This document shows, one piece after another, positions 52,496 to 62,187 of a DNA stretch of 64,000 nucleotides. The DNA lies in assembly GCA_937910685.1 (NCBI GenBank), contig CALEMP010000204.1:1-64000 (forward strand), written 5' to 3'. Positions within the stretch are counted from its first letter, which is position 1. The number at the start of each line of letters is the position of its first letter. The notes below the pieces were generated by a model that did no database searches, was not told the origin of the DNA, and saw only the letters and a program-made list of their open reading frames with translations. This DNA is from an uncultured bacterium. GTDB taxonomy: Bacteria > Planctomycetota > UBA1135 > GCA-002686595. A program made the translations under genes and the position numbers.

Positions 52496-55400
52496 TCACT
52501 TGGGACGGGTCGCGCTGATTCGCCGCTGAAGGGCGTCCAGGTCCGGGTTCTTTGGCTCGCGGGTCCGGGCCTTCAAGAGAGCGGCCTCGGCTGCCCCTTG
52601 ATCTTGGGTGGCAAGATAAATCTGGGCGAGCAGAATGTAGGGCGCAGCGCTGGGGTCATGGTCTGCGGCGGCTTCGCAGGCGCTGTGGGCCCGGGGTAGG
52701 TCCCCCTGGGATGCGGCTGCTGCAGCCAGGGCCATTTGCGCTCGGCTATGGCTGGGGTCGATCTCCACTGCACGTTCAAAGGCCTCAATGGCTGCGGGGA
52801 TTTTGGCTCCCTGGACTCGGGCCACACCCAAGTTGAAATGCCCCAGGGCGTAATCGGGATCCGCAGCCACTGCGGCGGCGTAGCACTCTTCGGCTTTGGC
52901 GAGACGCGAAAAGGCCAGGTGGGTGCGAGCCAAACCATCCCATGCATCCGTGCGCGAAGGGTCTTGATTCAGGGCGTCTTGGAAGTATGCCCCGGCTGCA
53001 CGGAAGCGGCTCTCCTTCAGGGCACGGCGCCCGGCTTCCACAGAAAGCTCAGGGAAGGGGGCTTCTTCCCGCAGTTGTTCCAACAGGGGTTCGAGATCCA
53101 TGTCCAGTGCCTTTGCAGTCAAGAGGCGCACCCAATGCCCGTTGGCATCAAAGGCGAAGGCGCTCGGGGAATCTGGTTTGCGTTGGTCAAAGAAGCGCCT
53201 GGAAAGTTCATCGGTCATGCCCAGGATTGGCCAGGGAACAGAACCCTCCGGGGCGGGTCCCCCGTCGAGGGAAACTTGGGTCAGGGAAATGTCCGGTTGC
53301 TCCCGGTGTAGGGATCCAAACAGTTCTGCTGGTTCGGAGGTGTCCGTGAAGAGCACAAGGGTGGGCTGTCCCGGGCGTCCCACCAGGTGTGGACCATCGG
53401 ATCCGCGGCCCGCAGCATCCAAGGCTGGCTCGGGACTGTTGGGCGCGAGGGGACGGGCCCAATGGGGGACCGACTCATGAGTGAAGTCCGCGCGGCCCTT
53501 CTCCAGGCGCAAGCGACCCTGGGCCGGAACGTTCTCCCAGGAATCCACCCGGCCATCGGGCCAGTTCACACCCACGGAAACCGTATCCCCCGCGCCCCTA
53601 GTGGCAAAACGCAGGGCGGCCTCGTTCTGGGTTTGGAAACCCGACACTAAGAGAAACGGCTGGCGGCGAATGCTGTCATCCAACTCCACCGACACCACTG
53701 CGCCGATGGCCCCGCTCATGGAACCGTGGACCCTTGGTTCGATGACGAGGGTCCTTTGGGCAGGGGCGAGGTTCTCGTACAGCCGCAATCCCTGGAGGGT
53801 CCAAAGGGCCAGGTCCGTGTCCCCATCCCCGTCGAAATCCAGGGGCGCCAGGGCGCGGCCATCGTGATTTCCATCCAGACCAAGCAACCAGGCGGCCTCG
53901 ATGAACCTGCGCTCCCCGTCCGGATCAGCACCGTCCATATTCCAAAACAAACAATCCCGTTCGAACCCATTGAAGGACCCGCGGAATCGGGTATCCAGAT
54001 TTACGTTGCGGCTGGGCTGGCCTTGCTCCAACTGATGGGCATCGTCCAAGACTTGGCGCCAGTAATAGGTTTGCCAGTCCGGCAGGGTGGAATTCGAGTG
54101 GGATGCAAAACCATTCGTCACCGCCAAGTCTAAATCTCCGTCCCCGTCAGGATCAAAAAAGGCCGAGCCCCAGGACCATTGGGCTTCGGCACAACCAGCT
54201 GCGGGCCCATGATCGACCCAACCGGCTGGGCCCATGCGGTGCAGTCCGTTGCCCCTGGCGATGATCGCGACCCGTTCACGCATGCTCTCGCTGACCGTGG
54301 CGGGCAATTCCAGCATGCGTTGCCCCTGTTCGCTGGACATGTTCGAGAGGTACAAACTCCAGACCCCTTCGTTGTCATAGTCCGCCAGGCTCGAACCCAT
54401 GGTGTAGGCGCTGAATCCCGAAAGCCCCGCTTGGGTGTCGGCAGAAAAATGCCCATGTCCATCGTTCAGCCACAGGTGGTTGGGTCCAAAGTCGTTGCCC
54501 TCGAAAAGGTCGCTGTCCCCGTCTTGATCAAAGTCGAAGGCGGTGGCCACATAGGTATAGCCCGTGCCCGTGATCCCCCGGGCATCGCTCTGCTCGCTGA
54601 AGGACAGGCCTTCGGAGTGAATCAATAGGTGGTTGTCTGCTCCATCCTGGGCATCGACCGTGTTGTAGTCGGCGCCGCGGGAAGTGCTCGATCCATAGAC
54701 AGCCACAAAAACGTCCAGGTCCCCGTCCCCTTCCGCATCGAAGGGCACAAGGGTTTGGATGGCCAGACGGCGCAGGCCTCTCGGGTTGGGCAGCGCCATG
54801 GCCCGGGGGATGCGACGCCATTGGTTGGGTCCCGCTCCGGTGCGTGTCCAGAGGGACAAGAACGCCGCCTCGCCCTCGTACTCAAGGGCTTCCGAGCCGA
54901 GTAGCTCCTCCTGCCCATCCCCGTCCAGGTCCACCCAAAGCACATGGGCCGGACTCTGCAGGGGAGCCTCAATTGGGTGGGGCACAGGCAAGAAGCCGCC
55001 CTCCCCGTCATTCTGCAAGAGGGTGGTCAGTTGGCCCTTGCGTGTGGCGAGCACATCGGGAAAACCATCCCGGTTCCAATCCAAAACCGTCAGTCCACCC
55101 AGGGCCAGGGTGCGATGGTCATCGAGGCCCGCTTGCAGGAGGCGCTGGTTCAAAGTCCCCATTCCATCCCCGAAGCCCGTGCGTCGGGTCACATCCCTGA
55201 AGGCGGGGAAATCGGTTTTCGCATGAAGCGCAGACTCCAGGGCGAGGGCGCTGATTTGCCAACGGTGGTTTCCTTTGGCAAGGGCTACGGTGCAGCGCAA
55301 GCGCACTTGGCTGCGGCGCCCCGCCTCATCTTCTCCTGCGATGAAAAAGTCCGCAATGCCCCGGGCGCTCTGGCCATCCTGGGCAAGACGGAAACTCAAA

Positions 55401-55867
55401 AGTTCCCCTTCACGCCGGAGGGTTTTCTGGGGTGGCTCCAAGAGGCCGATCAGTGCGTCCATGGAGCCCAGGAGTTCCGAGGTCTTCAACTGGGAGTCAT
55501 GGGGCGGCCGTGCCAGGGGATGCTCCGGGCTGCCGAAACTACGCACCTCCAAGATCCCATCGACAAAGCTCTTGCGTGCGCTGGCCAGGGGGAGGTGTGC
55601 CAGGGAGCCTGGGGCCACCCAGTCTTCGAAGCGCACATCCAGGCCAGCTATGCGTGCGGAGAAAGCCGCCAGGGGCCCGCGCTCCGCCTCGGCCGCGGCC
55701 GCTTCCGATACGGCCAGGTTGCGCTCGAAGGGATGGATGGGTTGCAGCAGATCTTCTTGGGCCCCGTCGGGACCACAACCCGTGGCGAACAGCAAGCAAG
55801 CCAGGATGCCGTGCCCGATTCGAAAGCCGCTCCTGGGGGATCGTTGCTGGGCCGGGGAAGGGAACAT
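52496..55867 (-). CDS. Large FG-GAP/VCBS-repeat, ASPIC/UnbV and TPR lipoprotein
   Basis: The product is about 1123 residues from ATG at 55867. The signal ends in the lipobox LLFATGC. Residues roughly 200-750 contain repeated Asp-rich FG-GAP loops (LDWNRDGFPDVLATR, VDLDGDGQEELLG, DFDQDGDSDLFEGND, DPDGDGDLDLAVTNG, DFDGDGDTDLALW), a beta-propeller that binds calcium. An ASPIC/UnbV block follows (VSVGVNWPDGRVDSWENV). Then comes a thioredoxin-like segment without a CxxC motif (TLVLFTDTSEPAEL), and a TPR array (YALGHFNLGVARVQG and neighbours). Such CRTAC1-like proteins are numerous in Planctomycetota and probably mediate surface interactions. A frame extension upstream to 55939 is not signal-like. 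Confidence 0.92.
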   Translation of the reverse strand: MFPSPAQQRSPRSGFRIGHGILACLLFATGCGPDGAQEDLLQPIHPFERNLAVSEAAAAEAERGPLAAFSARIAGLDVRFEDWVAPGSLAHLPLASARKSFVDGILEVRSFGSPEHPLARPPHDSQLKTSELLGSMDALIGLLEPPQKTLRREGELLSFRLAQDGQSARGIADFFIAGEDEAGRRSQVRLRCTVALAKGNHRWQISALALESALHAKTDFPAFRDVTRRTGFGDGMGTLNQRLLQAGLDDHRTLALGGLTVLDWNRDGFPDVLATRKGQLTTLLQNDGEGGFLPVPHPIEAPLQSPAHVLWVDLDGDGQEELLGSEALEYEGEAAFLSLWTRTGAGPNQWRRIPRAMALPNPRGLRRLAIQTLVPFDAEGDGDLDVFVAVYGSSTSRGADYNTVDAQDGADNHLLIHSEGLSFSEQSDARGITGTGYTYVATAFDFDQDGDSDLFEGNDFGPNHLWLNDGHGHFSADTQAGLSGFSAYTMGSSLADYDNEGVWSLYLSNMSSEQGQRMLELPATVSESMRERVAIIARGNGLHRMGPAGWVDHGPAAGCAEAQWSWGSAFFDPDGDGDLDLAVTNGFASHSNSTLPDWQTYYWRQVLDDAHQLEQGQPSRNVNLDTRFRGSFNGFERDCLFWNMDGADPDGERRFIEAAWLLGLDGNHDGRALAPLDFDGDGDTDLALWTLQGLRLYENLAPAQRTLVIEPRVHGSMSGAIGAVVSVELDDSIRRQPFLLVSGFQTQNEAALRFATRGAGDTVSVGVNWPDGRVDSWENVPAQGRLRLEKGRADFTHESVPHWARPLAPNSPEPALDAAGRGSDGPHLVGRPGQPTLVLFTDTSEPAELFGSLHREQPDISLTQVSLDGGPAPEGSVPWPILGMTDELSRRFFDQRKPDSPSAFAFDANGHWVRLLTAKALDMDLEPLLEQLREEAPFPELSVEAGRRALKESRFRAAGAYFQDALNQDPSRTDAWDGLARTHLAFSRLAKAEECYAAAVAADPDYALGHFNLGVARVQGAKIPAAIEAFERAVEIDPSHSRAQMALAAAAASQGDLPRAHSACEAAADHDPSAAPYILLAQIYLATQDQGAAEAALLKARTREPKNPDLDALQRRISATRPK

Positions 55868-55941
55868 GTGCGCGATCCTAGCGGGCCTCTGGGTCTTGGG
55901 CAAGTTAGGTCCTATTCTGTTGCTACCGAGAAGGAACAACT

Positions 55942-56484
55942 ATGCGATTGATTTTGAGTGCGATCCCCATACTGCTGCTCTGCTCCGCGTGCGGAGGGCC
56001 CAGGGCCTATGGGAACAAAACCCTGGAGCCCGGCAGCTCCGCTCCCGACCAGCCTTCCTCGTCTCTGGATCATGCGGACCAGGCGGCGGTGTCGAACTTC
56101 CTCGACGCCTTCCACCAAGCCGCGGCTGAGGCCGATGGTGAGGGGTACTTCGGGCGCATGGCGAAAGATGGGGTGTTCCTGGGAACAGACCCCCACGAGC
56201 GCTGGCTCACGGATGACTTCCAAGCTGCCTTCGCCTCCTATTTCGACCACAAGGAAAGTGCCTGGACCTACATCCCCGGGCGCCGTGTCATCACAGTCGA
56301 AGGACAACACGCTTGGTTTGACGAGGACCTGTCCAATGCAAACTATGGGGAGGTACGTGGCAGTGGAGTGCTGCGTCGAACGGGCGAAACCTGGGAGATC
56401 GTGCAATACAACCTGCACTTCACCGTGCCCAACGAAGCGGCACCAGCGGTCATGGAAGCCATGCGTGCCCATGGGGATGGGTGA
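55942..56484 (+). CDS. SnoaL/NTF2-like lipoprotein
   Basis: This 180-residue product has a lipoprotein signal (AIPILLLCSACGG). It is followed by an NTF2-like cone fold of the SnoaL/DUF4440 type: VSNFLDAFHQAAAEADGEGYFGRMAKDGVFLGTD, then WTYIPGRRVITVEGQHAWFDEDL and ETWEIVQYNLHFTVPNE. It would bind a small ligand or be a catalytically quiet envelope protein. AAGGAAC precedes the ATG. It starts 75 bases from the divergent large FG-GAP gene, so a promoter region is shared. Confidence 0.85.
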   Translation: MRLILSAIPILLLCSACGGPRAYGNKTLEPGSSAPDQPSSSLDHADQAAVSNFLDAFHQAAAEADGEGYFGRMAKDGVFLGTDPHERWLTDDFQAAFASYFDHKESAWTYIPGRRVITVEGQHAWFDEDLSNANYGEVRGSGVLRRTGETWEIVQYNLHFTVPNEAAPAVMEAMRAHGDG

Positions 56485-56584
56485 CCGGCAAATGACGCAG
56501 AGCGCATGAGCCAAGAAACCCGAGCATTGGGCAGCGTGGGACTCGAACGCCTCGACCCGTCCAATCAATCACGCAACGAGTGCC

Positions 56585-57949
56585 CTAGGAAGCAGGCGCT
56601 ACGACCTCATCCCCAGCCAACCCCGCCCTGCGAACACGCCAGGCCAACCACAAAGTTTGGACGACGCTTGCCAGGGTGAAGCTGGCCACCGCAAACAACA
56701 GGCCTGGATCTCGCAAGCTGCCCAGCTTCACGCAGATGGCCAAGGAGCTCGCGGCCACGAGGAAGAACAGGAGTACTGCCTCGGTGATGCCGCGGGTTTT
56801 CCGAGCGGAAACCAACAGCCCGGTGAAGTAACTCTGCATGGCTTGCAGTCCCGGCATGGGGACCGCCAATGCGGTTGCTGCTCCGGCTAAGGCGGCGAGG
56901 AATGGGTTGAGGTCATTGACCCCTTCGAACCAATGACGGGCCAGGGGGGTGCTAGCAAATAGGAACAGCACCAGGGTGGTGCCCAGGGCTAGGCGGTTGC
57001 GGAACTGGCGCAGGACCCGACGGGAACCCGGTTGCTCCGCAAGGGCTACCACGACCTCGTTGTAGGCAAAGCCCATGGAGCGCGTGAGAAACACCAGCCC
57101 GTGTACCGCTGGCCAGACGGCGAGGCAATCGATGGGGTTGGGCAAGCGGTTCATGGCTGCAGAACCGAGGGGCTGTAGCAGAAGCGTGACCAAGGGGGTC
57201 AAGGCCAGGGGCACATAAAATTGAGCGAAGCGCGAGGCTGTGAGGGGCGGTTTGGAACCCGGTGCGGTGGCGCGCAGCCGCGCGAGTGTGGGGCGTACCA
57301 CGTAGCCGATGTAAAATGCCTCCACCGTGACCCCGGCGGAGATTGCCCAGGATCCCACGGCAATTCCTGGCAGCTCGGTCAAGGTGGCCAATCCGATCAG
57401 CACCGTGGCATTGGCCGCAAGGCGCACCACAGTGCCGATGCCCACAGCCCGACTGAGGTTCGCGCGGATCAACAGGCCTTGCATAAACCGCCGGTAGGCG
57501 ATGGCCGCGGTCCAGGGCAGGAGGATTTGCAGGCCCAGGCGTCCGGACTCGGCCACCAGGGGATTTGCTGCCAAGAGATCCTGAGCCACCCAGTCATAGA
57601 TCGGAGTGAATGCGACCAATCCATGCAAGAGCGTTAAAGCCACAGCGGCATAGCGCATGAAGCTTCGCACATAGCGCGTGCTTTGCCAGTCGTGACAAAG
57701 GGCGGTGGACGCCGCCAGCAACATGATGATGGGCGCTTCGACCACCAGTGCGATGGGGAAGGCGATGCCGCCGTAGGCTGCAAGGTGCAGGCGCTCATCG
57801 GGTAAGCGCCCGATTACCGCCGCCAAGAGGGGCATTTCAATGGCCATCAACGCCCAACTCGCAGCGAGCGGGAACCACAGACGCGTCACCTGCCTGAGGT
57901 CGACCGGCCCCAGAGGGCGGTCGTTGTTTTCACGGGGCTGTGCGCTCAT
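56585..57949 (-). CDS. MATE-like polytopic transporter
   Basis: The 454-residue membrane protein has about twelve hydrophobic helices in two halves. WFPLAASWALMAIEMPLLAAVIGRL and FPIALVVEAPIIMLLAASTALCHDW resemble the first helices of the MATE or MOP-flippase superfamily. A second half begins near FAQFYVPLALTPLVTLLLQPL. The protein could export a drug, lipid-linked sugar or metabolite; the exact branch (MATE, polysaccharide flippase or ANKH-like) cannot be settled by eye. It is alone on its strand and convergent with the SnoaL-like gene. Confidence 0.82.
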   Translation of the reverse strand: MSAQPRENNDRPLGPVDLRQVTRLWFPLAASWALMAIEMPLLAAVIGRLPDERLHLAAYGGIAFPIALVVEAPIIMLLAASTALCHDWQSTRYVRSFMRYAAVALTLLHGLVAFTPIYDWVAQDLLAANPLVAESGRLGLQILLPWTAAIAYRRFMQGLLIRANLSRAVGIGTVVRLAANATVLIGLATLTELPGIAVGSWAISAGVTVEAFYIGYVVRPTLARLRATAPGSKPPLTASRFAQFYVPLALTPLVTLLLQPLGSAAMNRLPNPIDCLAVWPAVHGLVFLTRSMGFAYNEVVVALAEQPGSRRVLRQFRNRLALGTTLVLFLFASTPLARHWFEGVNDLNPFLAALAGAATALAVPMPGLQAMQSYFTGLLVSARKTRGITEAVLLFFLVAASSLAICVKLGSLRDPGLLFAVASFTLASVVQTLWLAWRVRRAGLAGDEVVAPAS

Positions 57950-58002
57950 GGGGCGCAGACCATACTCGCCCCTGAACCATTGCGCCCGCAGAATCGAGCC
58001 CT

Positions 58003-58047
58003 AAAAATATTCCGGCCAGAACCCTATTTAGAGGCTCTGGCCGGAAT
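58003..58047 (-). terminator. Intrinsic terminator of the copy-2 ABC operon
   Basis: Bases 58009-58020 and 58036-58047 are exact complements (12 bp), with a loop that can extend the stem by two pairs. Read on the minus strand the stem is followed by ATTTTTAG. It lies 79 bases beyond the DUF4340 stop at 58126 and would end transcription of the four-gene ABC operon. Confidence 0.85.
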
Positions 58048-58125
58048 GGCGCAATCTCTTCCCGGTGTTTTCGGCCGCTGGGGTTTGCAAAGAGGAGATC
58101 GCCCTACCGGGACGCAAACCTTGAA

Positions 58126-59535
58126 CTAGAGTTGCCCGTTCCCCGGGTTTTCTGTGGGGGACTCTGTTTTGGGGGGGTCGCTGGCGGGAAGTTCCGGTGC
58201 AGCCTCTTCGGGGGCAGATCCCTCGGGTGCAGTCTCCTCGGGTGCAGGGTCTTCCCCTGAACCGGCTCCCTCGTCTCCTGTGCCCTCTGCGGGGGGAAGG
58301 TCCACCACGCTGCTTCCACTCTCCTCCGGCACAGGATCCCCGGGGGGGGCGACATCCTGAAGCGCAGAGGCCTCTTCCACAGGTTCGGCTATCTGTTCCA
58401 CGACGATCGGCTGGACTAACTCGTCCAAACGGCAGAGGAACACGTTCCTACGGTGCGCCGGGAGTACAAAGGTCCAGCCAGTGAAAGCTTGGTTCAGTTG
58501 CGCCGCTTCCTCTTGGATCTTGGCCGAATCGTCGATCTCTTCCTCGGGGGTATCGCCAAGATCTATCAGGGCCTCGCTTCCGGGTGCGAGGGGCCCTTCA
58601 TTGGGAGTGGCGGGGAGCTCTTCAAAGGCTGCGCTCAGGTTGACCAACAGGCGTTCGGTGGGGGCGGTCCCCGGCACCTCTGGCTCTGTGGTCTCCAGCT
58701 GGCAGGCAACCTGAATCACCAAACCATCCGAGGTACGGAAGCTGCTCTTGACCACCTGGATAGGATCCAGATCCATGCGCTTTTGTACGTCTTCAAAACT
58801 CAAGCCCGTCAAGGCCGAGGTGAAGCGCGAGGTGACCCATTCGCTGCTGGCCTCGCTGCCCTGGGGCAGGTTCATGATCGTCAGGTTAGGGTCTGCCTCT
58901 TGGGCACGCTGCAGGTACACCGTGTTCCCATCCGGGTGCAGGATCTCCACCATGGAGAGGCGCGTGGCGGGCAATTCCAGCATGGAGGTCTTGACCCAAT
59001 CGCTCAGGCTGTCGTTCAATCGCAGATTACCGGAGGCCGTCCACGTGGCAGCTTCACCGGCCAGGCGCACATAGTGGGCCTCGGTGCCTTGGGTCCGGCT
59101 GCGCCCGACGATCGCGCTGGCCAAGGTCGTGCCATCAGATGTGTGCAAACTCACTTGGCTCGAATTCGATCCATCCGCGCCCACATCCTGCAAACCTAAA
59201 TCTCCGTAAAGGTCCGGGTTCGAGGTCTTTTGCTGCAGGCGCTTGGAGCGCGCCAAAGATCCCAGGAGGGTGCCGATTTTGGCGCTGGATGCGGCGTAGC
59301 CATCGCGCTCGGCGAGACTCCACTCCTTGGATTCCATGTCTTGGTCCAGGGTCCAGGTTCCGTTACCGGTTTGAATCACCACTTGGGCCACGGACGTCAT
59401 CTGGGATTTCAGATCAGGAAAGAGGGCTTCGTTGGTGCCAGCGCTGGTCTTTGAAGTCCGACTGGACTCCAACATGTATGCAGAGCCGCCAAGGATGACA
59501 GTTGCGGTGGCAAGAAGCAGTGAGGTCTTTGACAT
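58126..59535 (-). CDS. DUF4340 protein (copy 2)
   Basis: This 469-residue protein has an N-terminal anchor (LLLATATVILGGSAYML) and the DUF4340 core (KEWSLAERDGYAASSAKIGTLLGSLARSKRLQ; SDWVKTSMLELPATRLSMVEI). It is shorter than copy 1, and its last 90 residues are a Pro/Glu/Asp/Ser-rich disordered tail (PEETAPEGSAPEEAAPELPA). Its start shares one base with the GldG stop. The tail is absent from copy 1, a clear difference between the two systems. Confidence 0.87.
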   Translation of the reverse strand: MSKTSLLLATATVILGGSAYMLESSRTSKTSAGTNEALFPDLKSQMTSVAQVVIQTGNGTWTLDQDMESKEWSLAERDGYAASSAKIGTLLGSLARSKRLQQKTSNPDLYGDLGLQDVGADGSNSSQVSLHTSDGTTLASAIVGRSRTQGTEAHYVRLAGEAATWTASGNLRLNDSLSDWVKTSMLELPATRLSMVEILHPDGNTVYLQRAQEADPNLTIMNLPQGSEASSEWVTSRFTSALTGLSFEDVQKRMDLDPIQVVKSSFRTSDGLVIQVACQLETTEPEVPGTAPTERLLVNLSAAFEELPATPNEGPLAPGSEALIDLGDTPEEEIDDSAKIQEEAAQLNQAFTGWTFVLPAHRRNVFLCRLDELVQPIVVEQIAEPVEEASALQDVAPPGDPVPEESGSSVVDLPPAEGTGDEGAGSGEDPAPEETAPEGSAPEEAAPELPASDPPKTESPTENPGNGQL

Positions 59536-61448
59536 CAGGAGGTGGGGGGCAACGGTGATAATTTTTTGGCCTGGGACGGACGGCTGCGAAGGCCCAGGAT
59601 GAGTGCTCCAATGAGCAACACGATTCCCGGCAGGGCGATCACATTGAGGAATTGCAGGCGCGTGCCCAAACTCTCGATGTCCCTGTTCAGGTCAAAACGC
59701 ACCTTGCGCAGGTCCTTCCGCAGTTGGTCCCGTTCCGCCAAGAGTCCGCTGAGCTGCGCCTCTTGCTCTGCGCTGAAGCTCACAGCCCCTTCGGAATTGG
59801 GGCCCTGTAATTCGGCAATTTTCTGCTCGGTGGCTTGCAGTTGCGTGTTGTACCGGTCGTAGCGGTCACGGAAACGCTCGTCCGCCTCGCGTCGTAGATC
59901 TTGCTTGCGCGTAAAAGGTCGCGCCTGCACCTGGCGACTGCGCAGACTGATCAAGTCATTTGAGCCGGTCAAGTTATCGACCCCGTTGGTCACGAAGTTA
60001 CCGTTGGAGTTGACCGGCTCAATGAAGGACATTCCCAGCATGTTCCGTCGCCGAGCCCAGAGGTACTCGTGCAAGATGTCCACATCCGAGACCACGATCG
60101 CGTTGAAAGTGTCGGTGGATTCGACCAGGTGGCCGCTTGCGTCCGCAGGTTCTCCTCCTGGTCCAGGGGGCGGGCCTTCCGCAAAGGCGCTCTTGAAGTT
60201 ACCCAACAAGCGATAGGCGGTGGTGCGGGTCGTCCCGTCCGGTGAGAAGGTGTCCGCAATCATTCCCGGGTCAAAGTTGAATTGCAGCATGGCGGCGTCT
60301 ACCAAACCACCTCCAGCTGCTGTGGTGCTGATCAAGGGGGTTGCCTCTAGGGGGCAATCATCGAGCACGATCAATTCGCCCGCGGCCAAGGTCACGAGGG
60401 CACTCAGGCCTTTCGTCACCAAGTCGTCTTGATCGAGACGCTCGGGTTCCAAGCGCATGACCACGGGGCAAGCCACCGGCCGTCCGTCGTTGCCCTGGGT
60501 TCGGTCCGCGGATTCCACATCCCCGACGATTTGGCCAGGGGTCATGGCGATGCCCCAGGCGGCGAAGAGGTTGTCGAGGGAAGAGGATCGGTCGCCGCCC
60601 ATTCCCGGTTGGGCTCCCTGGCCCGCGGGATCGAACATGCAGAAGGGATCGACGAAGACCATCATGCGTCCCCCAGCAAGTGCGTATTGGTCCAGGGCGT
60701 ACTCGGTTGTGGGCGAAAGGTCCTTGGGGTGAATCACCAGCAACACGTCGATGTCATCGGGCACTTTGACCAGGCTGCTGCCCAGGTCCCGCAGGTCGAG
60801 GCTCTGGGCCAAAAAGTCCCAAATGGCCCAGGCGGGTTCCGGTTGTTGTTGCTGGGGCGGCATCCCCGGGGGAGGTTGGGCGCCGCCAGCCAGGGGCAAG
60901 GACGACAGCACGCCCACCACGGGCAAGCCCGATTCCGCCAGGCGGGTCAGGCCGCGGGTCAGGTCGTACTCCAGGAACGCTTCCCGGCGCGGGTCGAGGA
61001 ACGGCATGGTCTCCACCGCATCCACCGAGTTGCGCATCACCAATCCAAGGAACAGCCGGTTGCCCGCCTCGTCCACTTGGGGTCCGCGCAGGCCTGCGGC
61101 GAGGGCTTCGTCCTCTTCCTCGGAAAAGGCTAGGGGCTCGATCACTTCCAGGCGCAAGTTGCCCTCCGCATGGGCACTGTACTCCTCAAGCAATTCATGC
61201 ACGCGACGGGCGTGGGAATTGAGCATGGGGTTTTCTGCCGTTTGCGATTTGGACCAATAGAAGGTCACATCCACGGGCTCGTCCAAGCCAGCCAACACAT
61301 TGCGCGTGCCATCGGACAGGGTGAACAGGTCGCCCTCGGTTAAGTCCGCCCGCATGGACCGCAGTCCGACACCGGTGAACATGTTGAGGGCTAGGAAGAG
61401 TGCCAGGGCAAGCCCCAGCGAGACGATTGAAAGTTGATTCTTGTTCAT
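59535..61448 (-). CDS. GldG-like ABC auxiliary protein (copy 2)
   Basis: The 637-residue product starts MNKNQLSIVSLGLALALFLALNMFTGVG with the anchor helix, then the GldG pattern RSMRADLTEGDLFTLSDGTRNVLAGL. Its extracytoplasmic domain contains PVVGVLSSLPLAG and DIDVLLVIHPKDLSP, as in copy 1. Near the C-terminus a charged coiled coil (about 530-600; RREADERFRDRYDRY, AERDQLRKDLRKVRF) precedes a final helix. A Gln/Pro-rich insert (PPGMPPQQQQPEP) is distinctive. Four bases separate it from the permease. Confidence 0.92.
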   Translation of the reverse strand: MNKNQLSIVSLGLALALFLALNMFTGVGLRSMRADLTEGDLFTLSDGTRNVLAGLDEPVDVTFYWSKSQTAENPMLNSHARRVHELLEEYSAHAEGNLRLEVIEPLAFSEEEDEALAAGLRGPQVDEAGNRLFLGLVMRNSVDAVETMPFLDPRREAFLEYDLTRGLTRLAESGLPVVGVLSSLPLAGGAQPPPGMPPQQQQPEPAWAIWDFLAQSLDLRDLGSSLVKVPDDIDVLLVIHPKDLSPTTEYALDQYALAGGRMMVFVDPFCMFDPAGQGAQPGMGGDRSSSLDNLFAAWGIAMTPGQIVGDVESADRTQGNDGRPVACPVVMRLEPERLDQDDLVTKGLSALVTLAAGELIVLDDCPLEATPLISTTAAGGGLVDAAMLQFNFDPGMIADTFSPDGTTRTTAYRLLGNFKSAFAEGPPPGPGGEPADASGHLVESTDTFNAIVVSDVDILHEYLWARRRNMLGMSFIEPVNSNGNFVTNGVDNLTGSNDLISLRSRQVQARPFTRKQDLRREADERFRDRYDRYNTQLQATEQKIAELQGPNSEGAVSFSAEQEAQLSGLLAERDQLRKDLRKVRFDLNRDIESLGTRLQFLNVIALPGIVLLIGALILGLRSRPSQAKKLSPLPPTS

Positions 61449-61452
61449 GGTG

Positions 61453-62187
61453 TCAGGCTCCCTTGCGCAAGTCGACTACGGTGGCATTGGCGAACAGGCA
61501 AAGCGCCATAGCCGAGAGGAAGAAAAGCACATCGCGCAAGTCCAGGACTCCGCGGCTGATCGCATCAAAGCGCACCAAGAACGAGGAGTCCTTGATTGCC
61601 TGGTGCAAGGTTGAGGGCAGGACGGCGCCGAGCCAATCCGCAACCCCAGGGAAGCCCACGGTCAGGTTGACCAGCAACAGAACCAAGGTGACCACAAAGG
61701 CCAGAACTTGGTTCTTCGTCAGGGAGCTGACCAGGGCGGCGAAGGCCAAGAAGGCACCCGCCATCAAGAAGGCACCCATGAAGCTCGCGGCGATGACCCC
61801 GTGATCGGGTTCACCCAGGTAAGTCACCGTGACCCACTCGCTGACCAAGAGTCCCAGTGCCACCCCCACGAAAGCCCATGCGGCGAGGAACTTGCCCAGC
61901 ACCGCTTGGGCCACGGAGATCGGCAGGGTCAGCAGCAGCTCAATGGTGCCGCTGTGCCGTTCTTCGGACCACAGCCGCATGCCAAGGGCAGGGATGAGGG
62001 CCAGGAAAAGCCAGGGCAAACCGCTGAACAGGGATTGCAAGCTGGCCTGATCGGCGTTGTAGAACCCCATGAAAGCCCACTGGTAAATGCCGGTGAGCAC
62101 CAGGAAGAAGGCCAGGAAAACGTATGCCAGGGGCGTCGAAAAGTAGGCCGCGAATTCGCGGCGGAAAACCACCAGGGTGCCATTCAT
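61453..62187 (-). CDS. ABC-2 type permease, GldF-like (copy 2)
   Basis: The 244-residue permease begins MNGTLVVFRREFAAYFSTPLAYVFLAFFL, matching copy 1 in layout, and has the coupling block EERHSGTIELLLTLPISVAQAVLGKFLA. Six helices are visible. The start overlaps the ATPase stop by four bases. It forms the membrane channel of the second GldA-F-G-like system. Confidence 0.92.
   Translation of the reverse strand: MNGTLVVFRREFAAYFSTPLAYVFLAFFLVLTGIYQWAFMGFYNADQASLQSLFSGLPWLFLALIPALGMRLWSEERHSGTIELLLTLPISVAQAVLGKFLAAWAFVGVALGLLVSEWVTVTYLGEPDHGVIAASFMGAFLMAGAFLAFAALVSSLTKNQVLAFVVTLVLLLVNLTVGFPGVADWLGAVLPSTLHQAIKDSSFLVRFDAISRGVLDLRDVLFFLSAMALCLFANATVVDLRKGA

Noticed and set aside
56515-56584. tRNA-like sequence on the minus strand (GTTCGAGTCCCAC with a GGGCA/TGCCC pairing)
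   Set aside because: The T-arm stem does not pair, no D-arm or anticodon arm can be drawn, and the distance between possible acceptor strands is too short.
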